64,000 nt of DNA from Fasciolopsis buskii. Lineage: Eukaryota; Platyhelminthes; Trematoda; Plagiorchiida; Fasciolidae. The notes below the pieces were generated by a model, which saw only the letters and a program-made list of their open reading frames with translations, searched no databases and was not told the origin of the DNA. A program made the position numbers and the translations under genes. Location of the stretch: assembly GCA_008360955.1 (NCBI GenBank), contig LUCM01002338.1, positions 42,481-106,480 on the forward strand, given 5' to 3'. Shown here in pieces: positions 45,750-58,110 of this stretch (its first letter is position 1; the number at the start of each line of letters is the position of its first letter).

Positions 45750-47546
45750 TTTTGCTCCTCCTGATCGTCATTAGGGGTTGCTCAAAAACAAATTTCGCAA
45801 ACTAAACAAAGCAAGTAATCACTCTGAAGATCTACTGAGAAATTAAACCTTTCAGGCCCAAACCAAGCGCCACCGCTTATATCCATTATAAACGACACAG
45901 ATGAACATAAGTGTGCCCAAAATTCCTAATAAAGATTTTGATTACTTTTTCTATTATTTCAAAAATCTGATATTTCTATGCACAGATTTATTTATAAGTA
46001 AACTTGTTTTTCTATATATATATATATATCTGAAATTAAACTGACTTATTTAGACACATGACGTCTGCGTGCGTAAGCTCATGTATCTTTGTTTTACGTA
46101 AACGTCACTTTCGTATTATGAACGTAATTGTGCAGCCCTATCAGACCGCTTCTTTTCATACAGATACACTAAGCTGTGAGCGTATAGATGTATATATGAC
46201 GTTGTACAATTTCGTAGATTTATCCATTTCCCTTGTGCTAGCTTGCATACACGTTGCAGATACCACTATTTTTACCGGGATAATTTTTGGAGCTTATTGT
46301 GCATTTTTGTAATGGAACGATGTGGGCACAAATATGTATATTTATGCACATATGCATATGTTTATGTATGCACACAGGTTTATATGATGGAAATGTTAAC
46401 TGTTCATGCCTCTGAGTTGGCATATTTTCCTGAGTTTGTCGATGTGATTTTATTTTAAAAATGTGATTTATTGTGATTGTCCAACCACTCTTTTTATTTT
46501 TTCGGATGGAAATTGTGACATAAAGAAAACCTAACAAACAACTACTGAAGACACACCTGTGTACACACGAATTCATTACTGTTTTTCATATCACCAATAA
46601 GTTTCAACGATCTTAGCTTAAGGAAGGTGTAAGCCTAGAAAATTTATGTGTAATTGTGGACCCTCATGATTTTTGCTTCTGCTTCGGGATTACAATCATG
46701 CGCGACCATGTTGTTGTCTCTAGTGAAAATTGTTCCGTATGGCGATCAGCTGCTCAAAAAGTCGGCAAAATGATTGGGTTAATGAAAAATGTCCCAACTA
46801 ATTACGGTTAACGTCGTCTAGCCGTTCCTAGTAGGCGGCACCGGTTTATGCTAACTAAAGAGCCAGATATACAGACGATGGTCTGGTTAACGTTTTACTG
46901 ATGCCATAAGATTTAACACCCCAGGCAGGTGCAAATATCTACTAATCGGGCAGCAGATTCACTGCAAAAGCAAATTTGATGTGTCTTGATAATCGGAAGT
47001 GGTATTACACTATGTGGAATTGAGGCGTATTGTTAATATATTGCAAACCAGAACCACTGCCGTAATACAGGAAATTACTGGCTAATGCGTAGATCCGCCT
47101 GTTTAGTGGTCATTGCTAATAGTCCGGTGAGTGTACTTTTTCTTGTTTCATTAGGGCGCAGTCGATGGTCCCTACTAAAACAATCTGTATGTGTCTGGGC
47201 TCAACCCATGTAAGTGCACACGCTGTAACGGTGTTTGATTTGGCTATCCCGACTGTTTGTTGCAAATGCTTGCTGGTTGTATGTGACTGAGATTATACCC
47301 CTATTAACTAATAGGATTTCAGACTTTCCGGCTGCCCCAGTAAACAATGCGCATGCAAAGAACGGCTGTCATTCGATTTCTCTTCCCTTTATACACTAAT
47401 GCAAATCGTGGAGGATAATATACCGGGTAAAATGTACTCGGAAAGGTCACTGTTTATTGGAAGGGAACTGAGGTGGACGTATGTCAGGTTTATAGATGAC
47501 AACGAAATGAGTTATAGGGTCAGTTATATCAGTGCGGTTCTTTATT
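45750..47546. other. Unassigned sequence with simple repeats
   Basis: TA-rich runs occur at 46013-46030 and alternating TATG/CACA tracts at about 46330-46385. Otherwise nothing is recognised. Confidence 0.35.
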
Positions 47547-47880
47547 ACGTTTGATTGCCCTTAAAACTTGTGCATCACTCTTATTCAGCTATATACGATT
47601 GCAATACTGATAACTCAGACACTCGACCGGTACAACGAAACGGCAGTCAGGAGTGCCAGGAGCCTGAGTGTATATGACAAGAGCTAGCGAGAGAAACTTG
47701 CTTGGGCAAAATGGAAATGGCAACTGCGCTGGGTGGACAACTTTCGGTTAAACAAGCTATTCGGAAGAAAAAATTGCATTCTCCGCTACAGTGAATTTCC
47801 AGGCAGCCGCAATGAGCTCAAAATGAAAGAGTCTACTCGCATTGTATCTGTGTATTGCTTCAATACTTCAAGAATACACT
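47547..47880 (+). repeat. LTR-like dispersed repeat, copy 1
   Basis: This segment starts ATTACGTTTG, passes through TACGATTGCAATACTGATAA and ACTCGACCGGTACAACGAAA, and is homologous, with divergence, to 63537-63870. The other copy begins TGTTACG, a common start for gypsy-type LTRs in flukes. No internal retroviral-like genes are seen nearby, so if it is an LTR it is solitary. Family and ends are inferred. Confidence 0.5.
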
Positions 47881-49439
47881 TAAAGAACTGTCGGGATACA
47901 CCCAGAAGTGCACCCGATTGCACCTCACATGCAGGAAGATAGTGCACCAATCTTTCTCGCGATTCGCGCAATTTCGATTAGATGAGAGTTCCACGTGATT
48001 TTCGACAACTATCCTACAAAATTCACCTTAGGGAATTAATTGGAAAATCATAGCAGGATTAATTCTGTCACAATTGTTAGTTGAATGTACAGTCCCACCT
48101 AGTTACCCCTCCCGTAATGCAACCTGCTCTAAATCTGATCTGTGCTATTTTGAAATCGTCTCCGAGTTTGCGCCCATTATTTCACTTGGCAGTCGCTTCC
48201 ATCAGTCTATGACTGATACCGAAAGTGTGCGTATATAATTTCCTTGTTAAGTTCTAATATAACTTTGAATCTGGCGAATTCCATGCCTTAAACCTACCTA
48301 CCTTGAATTCTATCAAGCACGGATTGACCGTCGGCGGTGTTTACCATTTCGGCAGCGTCAGCATCATAGCAACCTACAATATGACCTTCACGTAGTCAGT
48401 TCGGTTCAGTTTAGTTGGTAAAGGACAGAAGTGACCCTAAAACACAAACGAGAGTCCGGAGTATTTCCGATGGTGCGCACGGAAACTGGCATTCACCCCT
48501 GCCAGCTTCATCTGTTTCTTTGGCGTTCCAGTGACCCCGTTTCCATTCCGAAGTTGTGGTAGAGGAAGGAAAGACTCATCTGACTTCATCAACGAGAGGG
48601 AAATTAGTTCATGGGCGTTCCAAAACGAGCTTGCAATCTAAAATGTGGCGCGCGTATCCCGTTACCGCAGGCACACTAATTCATCGCATATCCTATTTTA
48701 AACATTTTCACCGCATGTATCAAAAGGGTACTTTCAGAGAACATATTCAATGCATCCATTTACCACTCCGTTACTTAAGAAGTGTGCTCTAGCCATCGGC
48801 GGGAGCTATGCTTTATCATTTTCCTCCCGTTTCACTTGCTTATAAAATCGAAGTCTTCGTAAAAAGTTAGAACTTGAAATTATTAAACGCCTCAATCAGA
48901 TCCCCAGATCCATTCGGCGTTCCACTGAGAACAAGCCCAAGTCCGTAAGTCTCCATTAATAGGTCTTCTATCTCTAATCTTCAGTCCTGCGTGAGCCTAG
49001 TCATCGCATCCGCTGCAAACAGTCCTTGTTTTTGAAAAAATGGTGACCGTAATCAAAAAAGTATTATAAGTGAGGCCTAACGGAAGCCGTATAGAGAGAA
49101 ACGAATATCTCCGCATTTCGGGATGACTGCGTTGACCTCTCTCCCGAACTACTTTTCCGTCGCATCACGCTGATCAGCCCAAATAAATGTGACATGACTT
49201 AGATTACATTGCCTCTTGCTTTGCTTGCTGCATCTATTGCGCAAAGACCATCAGCGTGCACAGTCGCAGTGCACCGTGCGATCCATGAAGACAAGTTGCT
49301 TTTCCCTGCCGTAATTGCTAGATCCCGTGTTTTTGCTCATTTCAGTACTTGGGCGATACCCTGGCCTAGAGCCTATCTTCCACGTATCCAAACACTCTTA
49401 CGTCATTCTCTAACAAAAAGGTAATAGACTGCAGGTATA
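47881..49439. other. Unassigned sequence
   Basis: No supported gene or repeat. A short TCAGTTCGGTTCAGTTTAG motif near 48397-48415 resembles one just after FUT8 exon a (8557-8577). Confidence 0.3.
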
Positions 49440-50090
49440 TGGGTAAATCATTTACGATTTCCGTACCCTGGGCACACTTCTGGTGGCCAACGCTCGTGTC
49501 CTAACCAGCATCCCCCACCCAGACGCAAACAGTCCCGCAATTTAAAAGTTCACCCTCTCGCTTCATTAACCTACCTACACATAGAGTCGGAACCTCGACA
49601 GCAGGAGGTGATGATTTACCGAGCCAAACGCCATACTGAAGTCGAGTTATCATAATGCTTTCAGCACCCGTCCATCCAGACTATGGGTTATCGCGTCTAA
49701 GAGCATAGAAGTTTCGTAAACATGATTTGCGTTCCACCGTTTTGGGTGGCCTCTACCGCTGCCGTTTTCAGCTCTGCGGCGCATACCTCCGTTGCGGATG
49801 GGCCTTTTGCAGCCTGCAGACCAGCTCTGTCGAGAGGTCGGTAAACAGCCCCGCAATGGCTGGGTGGCTCCCATCTGGTTTGGCCGATCGACTACCCTGT
49901 ATATCCCTTAAGTGTGGACAAACCCCTATCACTTGAAGATCGTTTGTGCACTGCTGAATTGGCCACGAATTGCTTATGCTTTGCCAAGGTCTTCCAGTGC
50001 AGCGAGATTTCCATCCAGTGTTGCCGGACCAACACTGTCCCCAAATGACCCTCATGATCAGACGTAAGCATGACATTTCTCGGGCAGCTC
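49440..50090 (-). mobile_element. CR1-type reverse transcriptase fragment, decayed
   Basis: The minus strand from about 50076 reads VIGVCPHLRDIQGSRSAKPD, then GSHPAIAGLFTDLSTELVCR and YAPQS. After frame breaks it reaches LDFSMAFGSVNHHLLLSRF (about 49580-49640). These match the SAGPDGIHP and motif A (LDFSKAFDSVNH) blocks of CR1-type RTs, with the second motif Asp changed to Gly. Stops interrupt it repeatedly. No YADD is seen. The upstream minus-strand frame at 50398-50613 may belong to the same element, but I cannot place it. Confidence 0.7.
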
Positions 50091-52358
50091 CTTAGTATAA
50101 TGAGCTAACGTTAATTCGCAACTATTTTGTCGGTTGCACTAGCCTTCTACTTCCATTTCTATGCTCATCATGAATAGCCCATACTGGACGGCTGTCGTGG
50201 CCTTATAAGAGAACTAATTTTGGTAACAAAGTTTTAGAACCGCTTATTTCCGCCGTCGACCGCTCTGCACTCTTTCTTTTTCGACGCCCCTTCAACGGTC
50301 CAAACATGCCTTGGAGGCCTGGCAGTGAATCTTTTAATACTCCCACGGGCTTTCCACACAGGTTAAGTAAGTGCCCCACGATGGCTCTAATGCCCTTTTA
50401 AGAAATTTCTCCAATTTCATTTTCGAAGCTTCTTACCACCTCAGGCACGGTATTTAGAAGCCTTACGCAAAAAATGCAATTAATAATCATGTAATCGCCT
50501 TTTAGCAAGAGGGTTGTGGCTACAATGGGCATATATCCTCTCTCGGTTTGTAATCGCGATGAGCAATACGGCCGGAGTACATCCAGCCCGGTACCTAGTG
50601 TTTTCTTTTTCATTTTAGTACATGGTCCTTTAATGCGACCACCCGAGAAAATCTTTCACCCTAGTAAGCAGGTTTGGCCCCCCTAATTAATAACAACTGT
50701 CTAACAGACAAAAATTTTAAAGGTATATTGTTCGGAAGGGGGATTTATGCAAAATGTGTAGAGTGGCACGGTGATGGGGCAGGATCGCGATGACACGAGC
50801 ACCTCAGACTGTGCTTATCGCAACTGAGATTCATTGATTGCTTTCTCTCTGAAGTACATGCATCGATGTCCAAGTTCAAATTTTCCACGAGCTGGTCATC
50901 GCGGAGGACCTCATTGTCTAAGAACAGACGATTACTATGCCGCATCCCAAGTCATCGCACAAACCGTGTCAATAAACTTGTAGAGCTCAACTTCTCCACA
51001 AAAACTCCTCGCCTAAGAATTTGCTTTGTTAACAGCACTAATGCAATGCACGCATCAAGTGGTCAGAAACAGATGCCGTATCTTAATTTTCAAATCGCCT
51101 TCGAATCGGCAAATCTGCTGCAAAACTCATGGATTGCCATAATGCCTTTTTTACTTTTACTGGCGTTTAGTGATAGCATTCGAATCCGCCGTCTGATTCC
51201 ACCCTGGATTTTATTCAACCACGAGAAAATTAGATAACCTCCTCGATAAAATTTATCGGCGGTTCAATCAGACTTACTTTTTCCCACAAACTGGTCTGAA
51301 CGTTAATTTTGTTTTCTATGTTGCGTTGTTCGTAATCGCTGTTGCTCATGTGTAGTGCAGCTAAAACTTCCTTTCTTATTTCATTTATGCTATTTGCCCC
51401 CGCTGCTTCTCCAGGTCTTATTCGGGATCTTGCAAAATGTTCGCTGTCTGACCATTCCGCGATCAATCATGTCGACTAGTCAGGCCAGCTCAACCTAAAT
51501 GAACACGTGCCTATGTTTTCGTCCGTCCTCATGCGGCCGCCAAACCACCTAAACCGATGTGTCTCAGTAACTAAGGTCAGCTTACCACCTGGTTCCAGAA
51601 GATACTTCATTTCACTCCGTAGTCATTTATATATTTCCCCTTATTTTTCTTACTATCCTGATAACCGTTATGTGAATCCGTTGCTGCTACTCGGTCTGTT
51701 GCCAAACGGAAACGGACAGCTTAGGCCAGTGTTATAGGCAGATCGCCTTTGACTGTAATCGTCGGCGTCCGTAAGAGTTATTATTTATTATTGTCCAATT
51801 TTGTCCCCGTAATGTCAATTAACTGCATTCACCTTCGAAAATAACTTGCGTCTAACAACTAAACCAGCAATTTTCCCCCGGTGCTTCCCCCGTGCACTAT
51901 GATCATTCAACCTGCGTGATTCTCAGCGCACCTGGAAAAATAAATCATTGTTATTATCATTATTAGTTTTTTGTATTCTCTTCATTTGTCGCGCGGTTTT
52001 TGCGGCATCATGACCATGTGAGCTTTGCAAGATCTGTGTTTCTAAGGTGCGGTCATTAAATAGGTTTTTCGCTCGGAAATTAATATAACCGAAGCAGATT
52101 AACGCAACCCAGTATCCATTATGGTAAGCTTAATATTCTTAAGGTGTTTTGCTTTCTATCAGGACCTTATAACGTGAGGAGTGCATCGAAAACTCGATGC
52201 GCCAAGTACTGGTTTTAATTGTGACAGATAAAACAATGATAACAGCCTTTTTGGTGGGTGTAATGTGTCAACGTATAGACTGCCTTTGGTAGCCATTCTG
52301 GAGGCACGTTTTAGAGTCAGATGGCTGAGCGAAGGTTGAGATGCAAACTGATGCTTAG
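50091..52358. other. Unassigned sequence
   Basis: Open frames at 50866-51237 (+, 123 codons), 51230-51466 (-, 78 codons) and 50398-50613 (-) have no recognised domain. No repeat is identified. Confidence 0.3.
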
Positions 52359-52605
52359 TTTTCATGAAATAATTCTTCATATGATCTGATCGCTGAACTC
52401 AGCATGAAGAAACCGTGAAAGAACTGTACGGCTGTTTCATCCTTGTTAGGAATCGTCAGCAGTGCATATCCACCGCGCCCGAACTGGCACGCGAAGCCGA
52501 GCAAAGACGAACGATTCTGAGTCGAACGCCTTAGCCACTACGCTACCGGGAAGGCTCTGAACGGTTTGTTGAACTTCGCCACATGATGTTGCACCTATCC
52601 GTCAC
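52359..52605 (-). mobile_element. tRNA-Leu-like SINE, copy 1 (inverted)
   Basis: Read on the minus strand, the unit contains a box A-like TAGCGTAGTGG followed by CTAAGGCGTTCGACTCAGAA. The latter holds a seven-base loop CTCAGAA with a CAG (Leu) anticodon position, then a T-arm-like GTGCCAGTTCGGGCGCG. A non-tRNA body follows, ending TTTCATGAAAAC. It faces copy 2 head to head. Confidence 0.7.
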
Positions 52606-52649
52606 TGATTTGCACGGCCAACCTCCCCACTTGGCAGGCCTCTGTTAGA

Positions 52650-52901
52650 CGCAATATCATGTGGTGGGGTTCAACGAACTGTTCAGAGCCTTCCCGGTAG
52701 CGTAATGGCTAAGGCGTTCGACTCAGAATCGTTCGTCTTTGCTCGGCTTCGCGTGCCAGTTCCGGCGCGGTGGATATGCACTGCTGATGATTCCTAACAA
52801 GGATGAAACAGCCGTACAGTTCTTTCACGGTTTCTTTATGCTGAGTTCAGCGATCATATCACACGGTGAATCATTTCATGAAAACATTCAATCTTCTGCT
52901 A
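52650..52901 (+). mobile_element. tRNA-Leu-like SINE, copy 2
   Basis: This is the same unit as copies 1 and 3: ATCATGTGGTGGGGTTCAAC, TTCAGAGCC, box A TAGCGTAATGG, the CTCAGAA loop, and the body through GAAACAGCCGTACAGTTCTT to CATTCAATCTTCTG. Together with copy 1 it forms a long inverted repeat around a spacer near 52606-52650. Confidence 0.75.
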
Positions 52902-52907
52902 CTGAAA

Positions 52908-53166
52908 CGATGTTCAGTTGTCTGCACGTGTCTGTGAATGTGTACTTGAACTGTGGGTCGGATGCGAGAATATTTGTTCTTTACGTTATGCGTCGCCTTG
53001 GTGGTGGGGTGAACTAGCGTGGTGAGGTTTGGATGTTTGTTTCTCAAAGATGTTGGGGCTGTCGTATATGAGAAATCTCTGCTCCGTCGTTCCGATTGAT
53101 GCATGTCGGGTGAGTTCTCACATCCAGATCCTAAGTAAATTTACGCTCAGTGCAGGTTTTGAATCC
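52908..53166 (-). repeat. Inverted arm of the Penelope-like element
   Basis: About 259 bases are the reverse complement, with few differences, of 53745-54006. The minus-strand translation carries the end of the Penelope-like ORF (GFKTCTERKF, RTHPTCINRNDGAEISHI). The arm begins only about seven bases after the SINE copy 2 ends. Confidence 0.8.
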
Positions 53167-53209
53167 ACGTTGGACAGCTTTTGAGTTTTCGTGACCAATG
53201 TTATTTCTA

Positions 53210-54006
53210 CTTTAGCCTGCAGATTCAAAAGCTGTTCAGTGATGATTCCGAATGCAAAGAGGAACTAGAACGTCTACATGACATCTTGTAAGATAATCAG
53301 TATCCGCCACACCTCAAAGGAAAACAACTGAAAACCTGGATGCCAGCAACCAAGACGAATAAAGAAAAGCAAATGAAGACGACCTTGGTCGAAATTCCCT
53401 GCAGAACGGGTACTTAGAAAGCAATAAGAAAGGTCCTTAGTTGCTTTCATTTTCTTAAATTGTTCCAGATGGGTAATGCTTTAGGGCGCCACTTATCAAA
53501 AGCTAAATATCAAGACCAAGACAACTGCATCTACAAAATTAGTTGCAAGAAATGCCCAGCAAAATATGTTAGACGGACAAGCAGACATAAGGAGATGCAG
53601 AAAGCATAACTCAGATGGAATGTAAGATGCACACTTTCGGACAAAACAGTCTCATTGAAACTTGAGCATGATTCAGCCATCGCTCTACATGCCATTGCAG
53701 AGGGACAAAACATTGATTGCAAATACATCGGAGTACTTTAACTTGGATTCAAAACCTGCACTGAGCGTAAATTTACTTAGGATCTGGATGTGAGAACTCA
53801 CCCGACATGCATCAATCGGAACGACGGAGCAGAGATTTCTCATATACGACAGCCCTAACATCTTTGAGAAACAAACATCCAAACCTCACCACGCTAGTTC
53901 ACCCCACCACCAAGGCGACGCATAACGTAAAGAATAAATATTCTCGAATCCGACCCACAGTTCAAAGTACACACATTCACAAACACGAGCAGACGTCTAA
54001 ACATCA
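53210..54006 (+). mobile_element. Penelope-like retroelement, 3' part with GIY-YIG endonuclease relic
   Basis: The + strand first reads EELERLHDIL-DNQYPPHLKG (53250-53330), like the linker before the endonuclease of Penelope-like elements. It then reads CIYKISCKKCPAKYVRRTSR (53530-53590), a GIY-YIG-type endonuclease start in which the usual GQT/GET is changed. After that come LEHDSAIALHAIAEGQNIDC (about 53655-53725), GFKTCTERKF, and RTHPTCINRNDGAEISHI (53790-53850). Frame breaks and stops show it is dead. The last 262 bases are repeated in inverted orientation upstream (52908-53166), an arrangement reminiscent of the terminal repeats of Penelope elements. Confidence 0.75.
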
Positions 54007-56235
54007 GTGTGAGTTTTGCCTTCTCTTCAAATTCGCAATTTTAATTACTGCGGCGGCTCTTTTACAGACGCTAGCTTCTACGAGGTACAGGCACAAAGTT
54101 GTTCGTTTTACTAGGAATTTCAGCCAACACCTGCTGGCTTACTGATTGAGAATTTCGTTTATATCAAGTTGTATTTTATGGTCCTTCTGCCGGGACATAA
54201 TTGCGGTACAAAAATCTGCGTTGCGAAATGAAGTAATGGACGGCACACACTGGAAGGGGCTGAATGCAAAGCAGCCTCAACCCTGCTAATGTTGTTCCAC
54301 ATTGCGCACAAGACAGGTATGCTGCTACTCCCAGCGATACGTCGGAAACACCAACCCGCTTTATGAAAATTACCCTAGGCAAGCCTTTCAACATCAACAC
54401 GGCGATGTATAAAGCAGGGTCTGAGACAGTAGAGAAGAATCTCAACACCACGGTGCTTTGCCTACTTGGGAGGACAAAAGAATCCATCATTGAGTTGACA
54501 AGTAAGGGAGCAGAACTTAGTGTCCAGTAAAGCCACTAGATTCAAACGGGCCCGGAAGACCAACGATGTGGGTGTACGCATTCGTACGAGGTTAAACTTT
54601 AATGCCGGGCATGATAAACGACGGGGAATTTCAGCGGTGCTCGAAGTGTGGGTAAGAATACAGCGCGGCAACGGAATCCAATAAGAAGTGTCGGAAGGCA
54701 TCTAGCAGATAAGGCAGCCAGTAGGCCACCGGGTTGTCGTAACGGGGCACAATTTGGAGAGGCAAAAGCCCAGAAACTGAACGGTGATGCCCTATTTTTG
54801 CCCCCAGGAACCGGGATGAGTGAAGAACTTCGATTAACCACAGATATTATATTGCTAAATGAAAGTGGCTTGTCGAACCCCGGTCAGTAGTTCATAGTTT
54901 GGATTCCAAGGGCGACAAAACGAAAAGTGCTTCTCAGCAGCTGAGGCTGCAGACGGTGAGTGATGGAAGCCTTAAAGACTTTTGAATGCAGACAAGATTC
55001 AATAAGTAATGATGTGGCGAGGGCTGCATTTTGGGCGGTGGCTAGGGTGAATTATTGTGAAGGGCCACAATCCCGTCCTGGCATTCGCCACCGAGATGGG
55101 GGTGAGTGAGAATGGAACTCCAGAGAGATTCACCCAATGCACACATAATGAAGAGGCATGAAGAGGCGTTTTGCCGCTCAAGAACGCGGAGAGAGCACAA
55201 AAGGTTGCTTTGTTTACCCTCTTTACTCTCAATGTACAAGTCGCTGCGTTTTGCATTCGTCGAGGTAGTGGTTAGGTGGAAATGGCTTGCTCTCACAGGG
55301 GCCATCGGGAAGATAAGGAGAGAAATTTTGCCCTGACGGCTCTACTGCAGAACGTGGGAGGCATTGTACCACGAATGCCAGCGTTGGAGGATTTTAACCT
55401 CTTTGAAAACAGCCGGGTTGGCGAAGGGGCTCCCAATGATACCTGTAGCAGGAAATTTTAAAAATGCCTTTATTACCGCGGCCTGATACAGCAAAGCCGT
55501 CGGACAATTGGAGTAGAGGTGAGCAGAGACCATCAACTGGCCCTCACGTTTGACAGTTCTCACTTGGCCTTCGAAAAGACAGCGGTAGACAAAAGTGATC
55601 TGGCCTCCAAACTTATTCAGGCTCCTAAAGCCTAAATAAGTTTGGTTAGAGGGGAAGGGGAAGCGTTATGAAAATCCTACCCGATCATCTAATAAGCACA
55701 CCAATAGCCGGGGGAAATGTCCCCTCACACAATTTTCAAGCTCATCGCTGTATTGTTTGTCACTTAATCCTCTAAGACAACCTATTTGAAAGACGCCAGA
55801 TATTTGTGGCGTTGATTTTGAAGTGGCTGTCTCTTTATTTTTGATGGGTCTTGGCCTTTGGTTCAGGCGGCACCGGTGAAATAGTCTCATGTTCCAGTTT
55901 TATTTAATCCAAAGCCAAAGAAGCATGTAAATTAATTTTTCTCGATTTGTGTTTTGCATCCATTTGGCCCCAATAATAATTATCAAAATTATCAAACTGG
56001 TATTGTGTGTGGAACAAAAATAATTATGGTGGGCCAGCAGCTGTGTACATTTAAGCCACTGGAGTATGTCATCGAAGTCATGCCGCTTTACTTTCTGGCC
56101 TTGTTGGGCAAGTTATCCTTTTCTAAGCATTTTGATTGAGGCTAGTGATGCAAACAGCGTTCGAAAATTAAAAACCACAGTCGAACGAGAGGGCCAAAAC
56201 ATATGAATTGCAAATTCTGTGATACCTGAGCTAGC
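54007..56235. other. Unassigned, repeat-like sequence
   Basis: Both strands have many short open frames (for example 54264-54530 + and 54599-54841 -), with a higher GC content than the left half of the window by eye. I cannot name any family here; old retroelement remnants are likely given the neighbours. Confidence 0.3.
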
Positions 56236-56520
56236 GGACAGTGACCATGCAAATCAGTGACGGGTAGGTGCAACAACATGTGATGAAGTTCAACAAATCG
56301 TTCAGAGCCTTCTCGGTAGCGTAGTGGCTAAGGCGTTCGACTCAGAATCGTTCGTCTTTGCTCGGCTTCGCGTGCCAGTTCGGGCGCGATGGATATGCAC
56401 TGCTGACGATTCCTAACAAGGATGAAACAGCCGTACAGTTCTTTCACGGTTTCTTTATGCTGAGTTCAGCGATCATATCACACGGTGAATCATTTCATGA
56501 AAACATTCAATCTTCTATTA
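56236..56520 (+). mobile_element. tRNA-Leu-like SINE, copy 3
   Basis: This is the cleanest copy. It has GTGACGGGTAGGTGCAACAA, then box A TAGCGTAGTGG, CTAAGGCGTTCGACTCAGAA, a variable-arm-like stretch, GTGCCAGTTCGGGCGCG, and the body ending CATTCAATCTTCT. It matches copy 2 closely through the whole body. It is not an intact tRNA: the anticodon stem has two T-T oppositions and box B is imperfect. Confidence 0.75.
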
Positions 56521-57649
56521 CTAAATTGTGCAAAATCGTAATTTGAGGAATAAAAGATTGCATTTTCACAAATATGTGTCAAATATCAAGGAGAACAACA
56601 ATATCGGGGGATAATTCTTTCATCTAGTCGACTGATTCTGCTTCCCCTTGTTGACCTTCATTATTTTGAATGGTTTCGCGTTGCTTGACTGGTGGGATAT
56701 TAGTCCGGGGCGAGATTGTGTTTAATTGTTAGACAGTAGACCCGTTTAATATCATTCATCATCACTACATTCAGCCTGAGAATAAGTTGCTCTCATGCGC
56801 AACAATGCCGATACTATTTTTTGACTGGCTGTCATGGGCTGCAAGCAAAGTTCAGCTGTGTTGAAATTTATGGCACCTAGCTTTTGCGGCGTTTATGATA
56901 TGAAGGCTTGATTAAGGATACAGTATGAATCTAATGGTAAGGTGATGTTCGTTTCCAAGCAAACCTTGGTTGGTATGGAGAAATTTGCTGTTACCGGGAG
57001 TTAAGAACCCTGCGTGAGGGTTAATAGGCTCGTAAAAAGTGGTACTGTCTACGGATAAGGCGTGTGTGGACAATGGGAGTTTCGGAAGCGTTCATGAGCC
57101 ATGGTAGCTGGAAGCTCAAGAATTTTTACGCAGAGGGCAGGCCTGCAGGTGTCTGGCCACGTGCCGGCCAGAATTCGATAGCCGAAGAGCGGTTTGTTTC
57201 TACGTACAGATTTGTTCCTCGAATGCAACGAGCAATTCGTGTTGAAGTCGATTTACCCCCAGCAATAGGGAGAAATCCAGGATTTGTTTTGAGGCATTCC
57301 GCATTCTAAAAACGTTCTTTTCATATTCACTAATTCTGCTCGAACACACTTACCGAGGTAGAGTGCTGCAAGAAGTGAGGTTGCTAATAATCGAATGCAG
57401 ATTTGTGCTTAATGTTTCGAGGGTTTTTTTGAGCCAGAAGATAAGAAGAACCCATCCAAACGAGGCTATGGAGGTTCGCAGTCAGGCCTGGCTAGTTGGT
57501 TATTTTTCATGAGACGCTCACGGACTTCCGAGTGGGTGCAAATTTCGGGCTCTTGACTAAACATGAAAAATAAAGAATACCCTGGATTTTATTCAGTACG
57601 AAGGTGGCAACAACAGGGAGACTTTGGATGAATGCAAGGTCGGCGATTT
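56521..57649. other. Unassigned sequence
   Basis: The 81-codon frame at 57064-57309 (+) has no recognised motif. It may belong to the decayed retroelement to its right. Confidence 0.3.
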
Positions 57650-58110
57650 TACTTCCTCGGCTGCTATAGACATGCGCATCCATCTTCCTGTGTGAATTTC
57701 CAGATAAAAGTTAAAGAGCCTTGAAGAGTTTTTTGGTGAAACACCTGTTTTTAGGAGCACCAAAGTCTCCTGTCATAATTTTTGCTTCACCGTAAATAGA
57801 TGCCGTGTACTTGAACGCCTTGATGAGATGAGAGAGCCGAAAAATGTTTGGTGATTGAAGTCGATAAACCCACCCATGGTGCACTAGAGAGTTATGCAAT
57901 TGGGCAGAAAGCCTCAAAGTTCTGGAAAAAGGTTTCTGCCACTGGATCACAGCGGAGGGAAACGGAAAATTCATGTTCGGCTTAAGGCAGGCAACCACCT
58001 CCACACCTTTGAGTTCTGTGACCTAGAAAAGAGTTGTGACCACTCGAAAACATTTGGTTCGTGGGATTTTACATAGCAAAGCATATTTTATCGGCTGGAA
58101 CCTTGACATA
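57650..58110 (-). mobile_element. CR1-type endonuclease fragment, decayed
   Basis: The minus strand reads GGGCLP-AEHEFSVS, then VYRLQSPNIFRLSHLIKAF, EAKIMTGDFGAPKNR and, after breaks, NRIADLAFIQSLPVVATF. This follows the AP endonuclease of CR1 elements (YRPP, a GDFNAP-like box, DLVFT--LP), with Asn of the GDFN box changed to Gly. Frames change several times. The RT that should follow at lower coordinates is not recognisable. Confidence 0.6.

Noticed and set aside
50866..51237. 123-codon + frame as a gene
   Set aside because: The composition is Ser/Leu/Arg-rich without motifs, the minus strand is similarly open, and it sits in a repeat-rich block. Too little to call.
56316..56400. Functional tRNA-Leu gene
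   Set aside because: The anticodon loop and box A are recognisable, but the anticodon stem has mismatches, box B is imperfect, there is no proper acceptor stem, and the unit recurs with a non-tRNA body. It is a SINE head.
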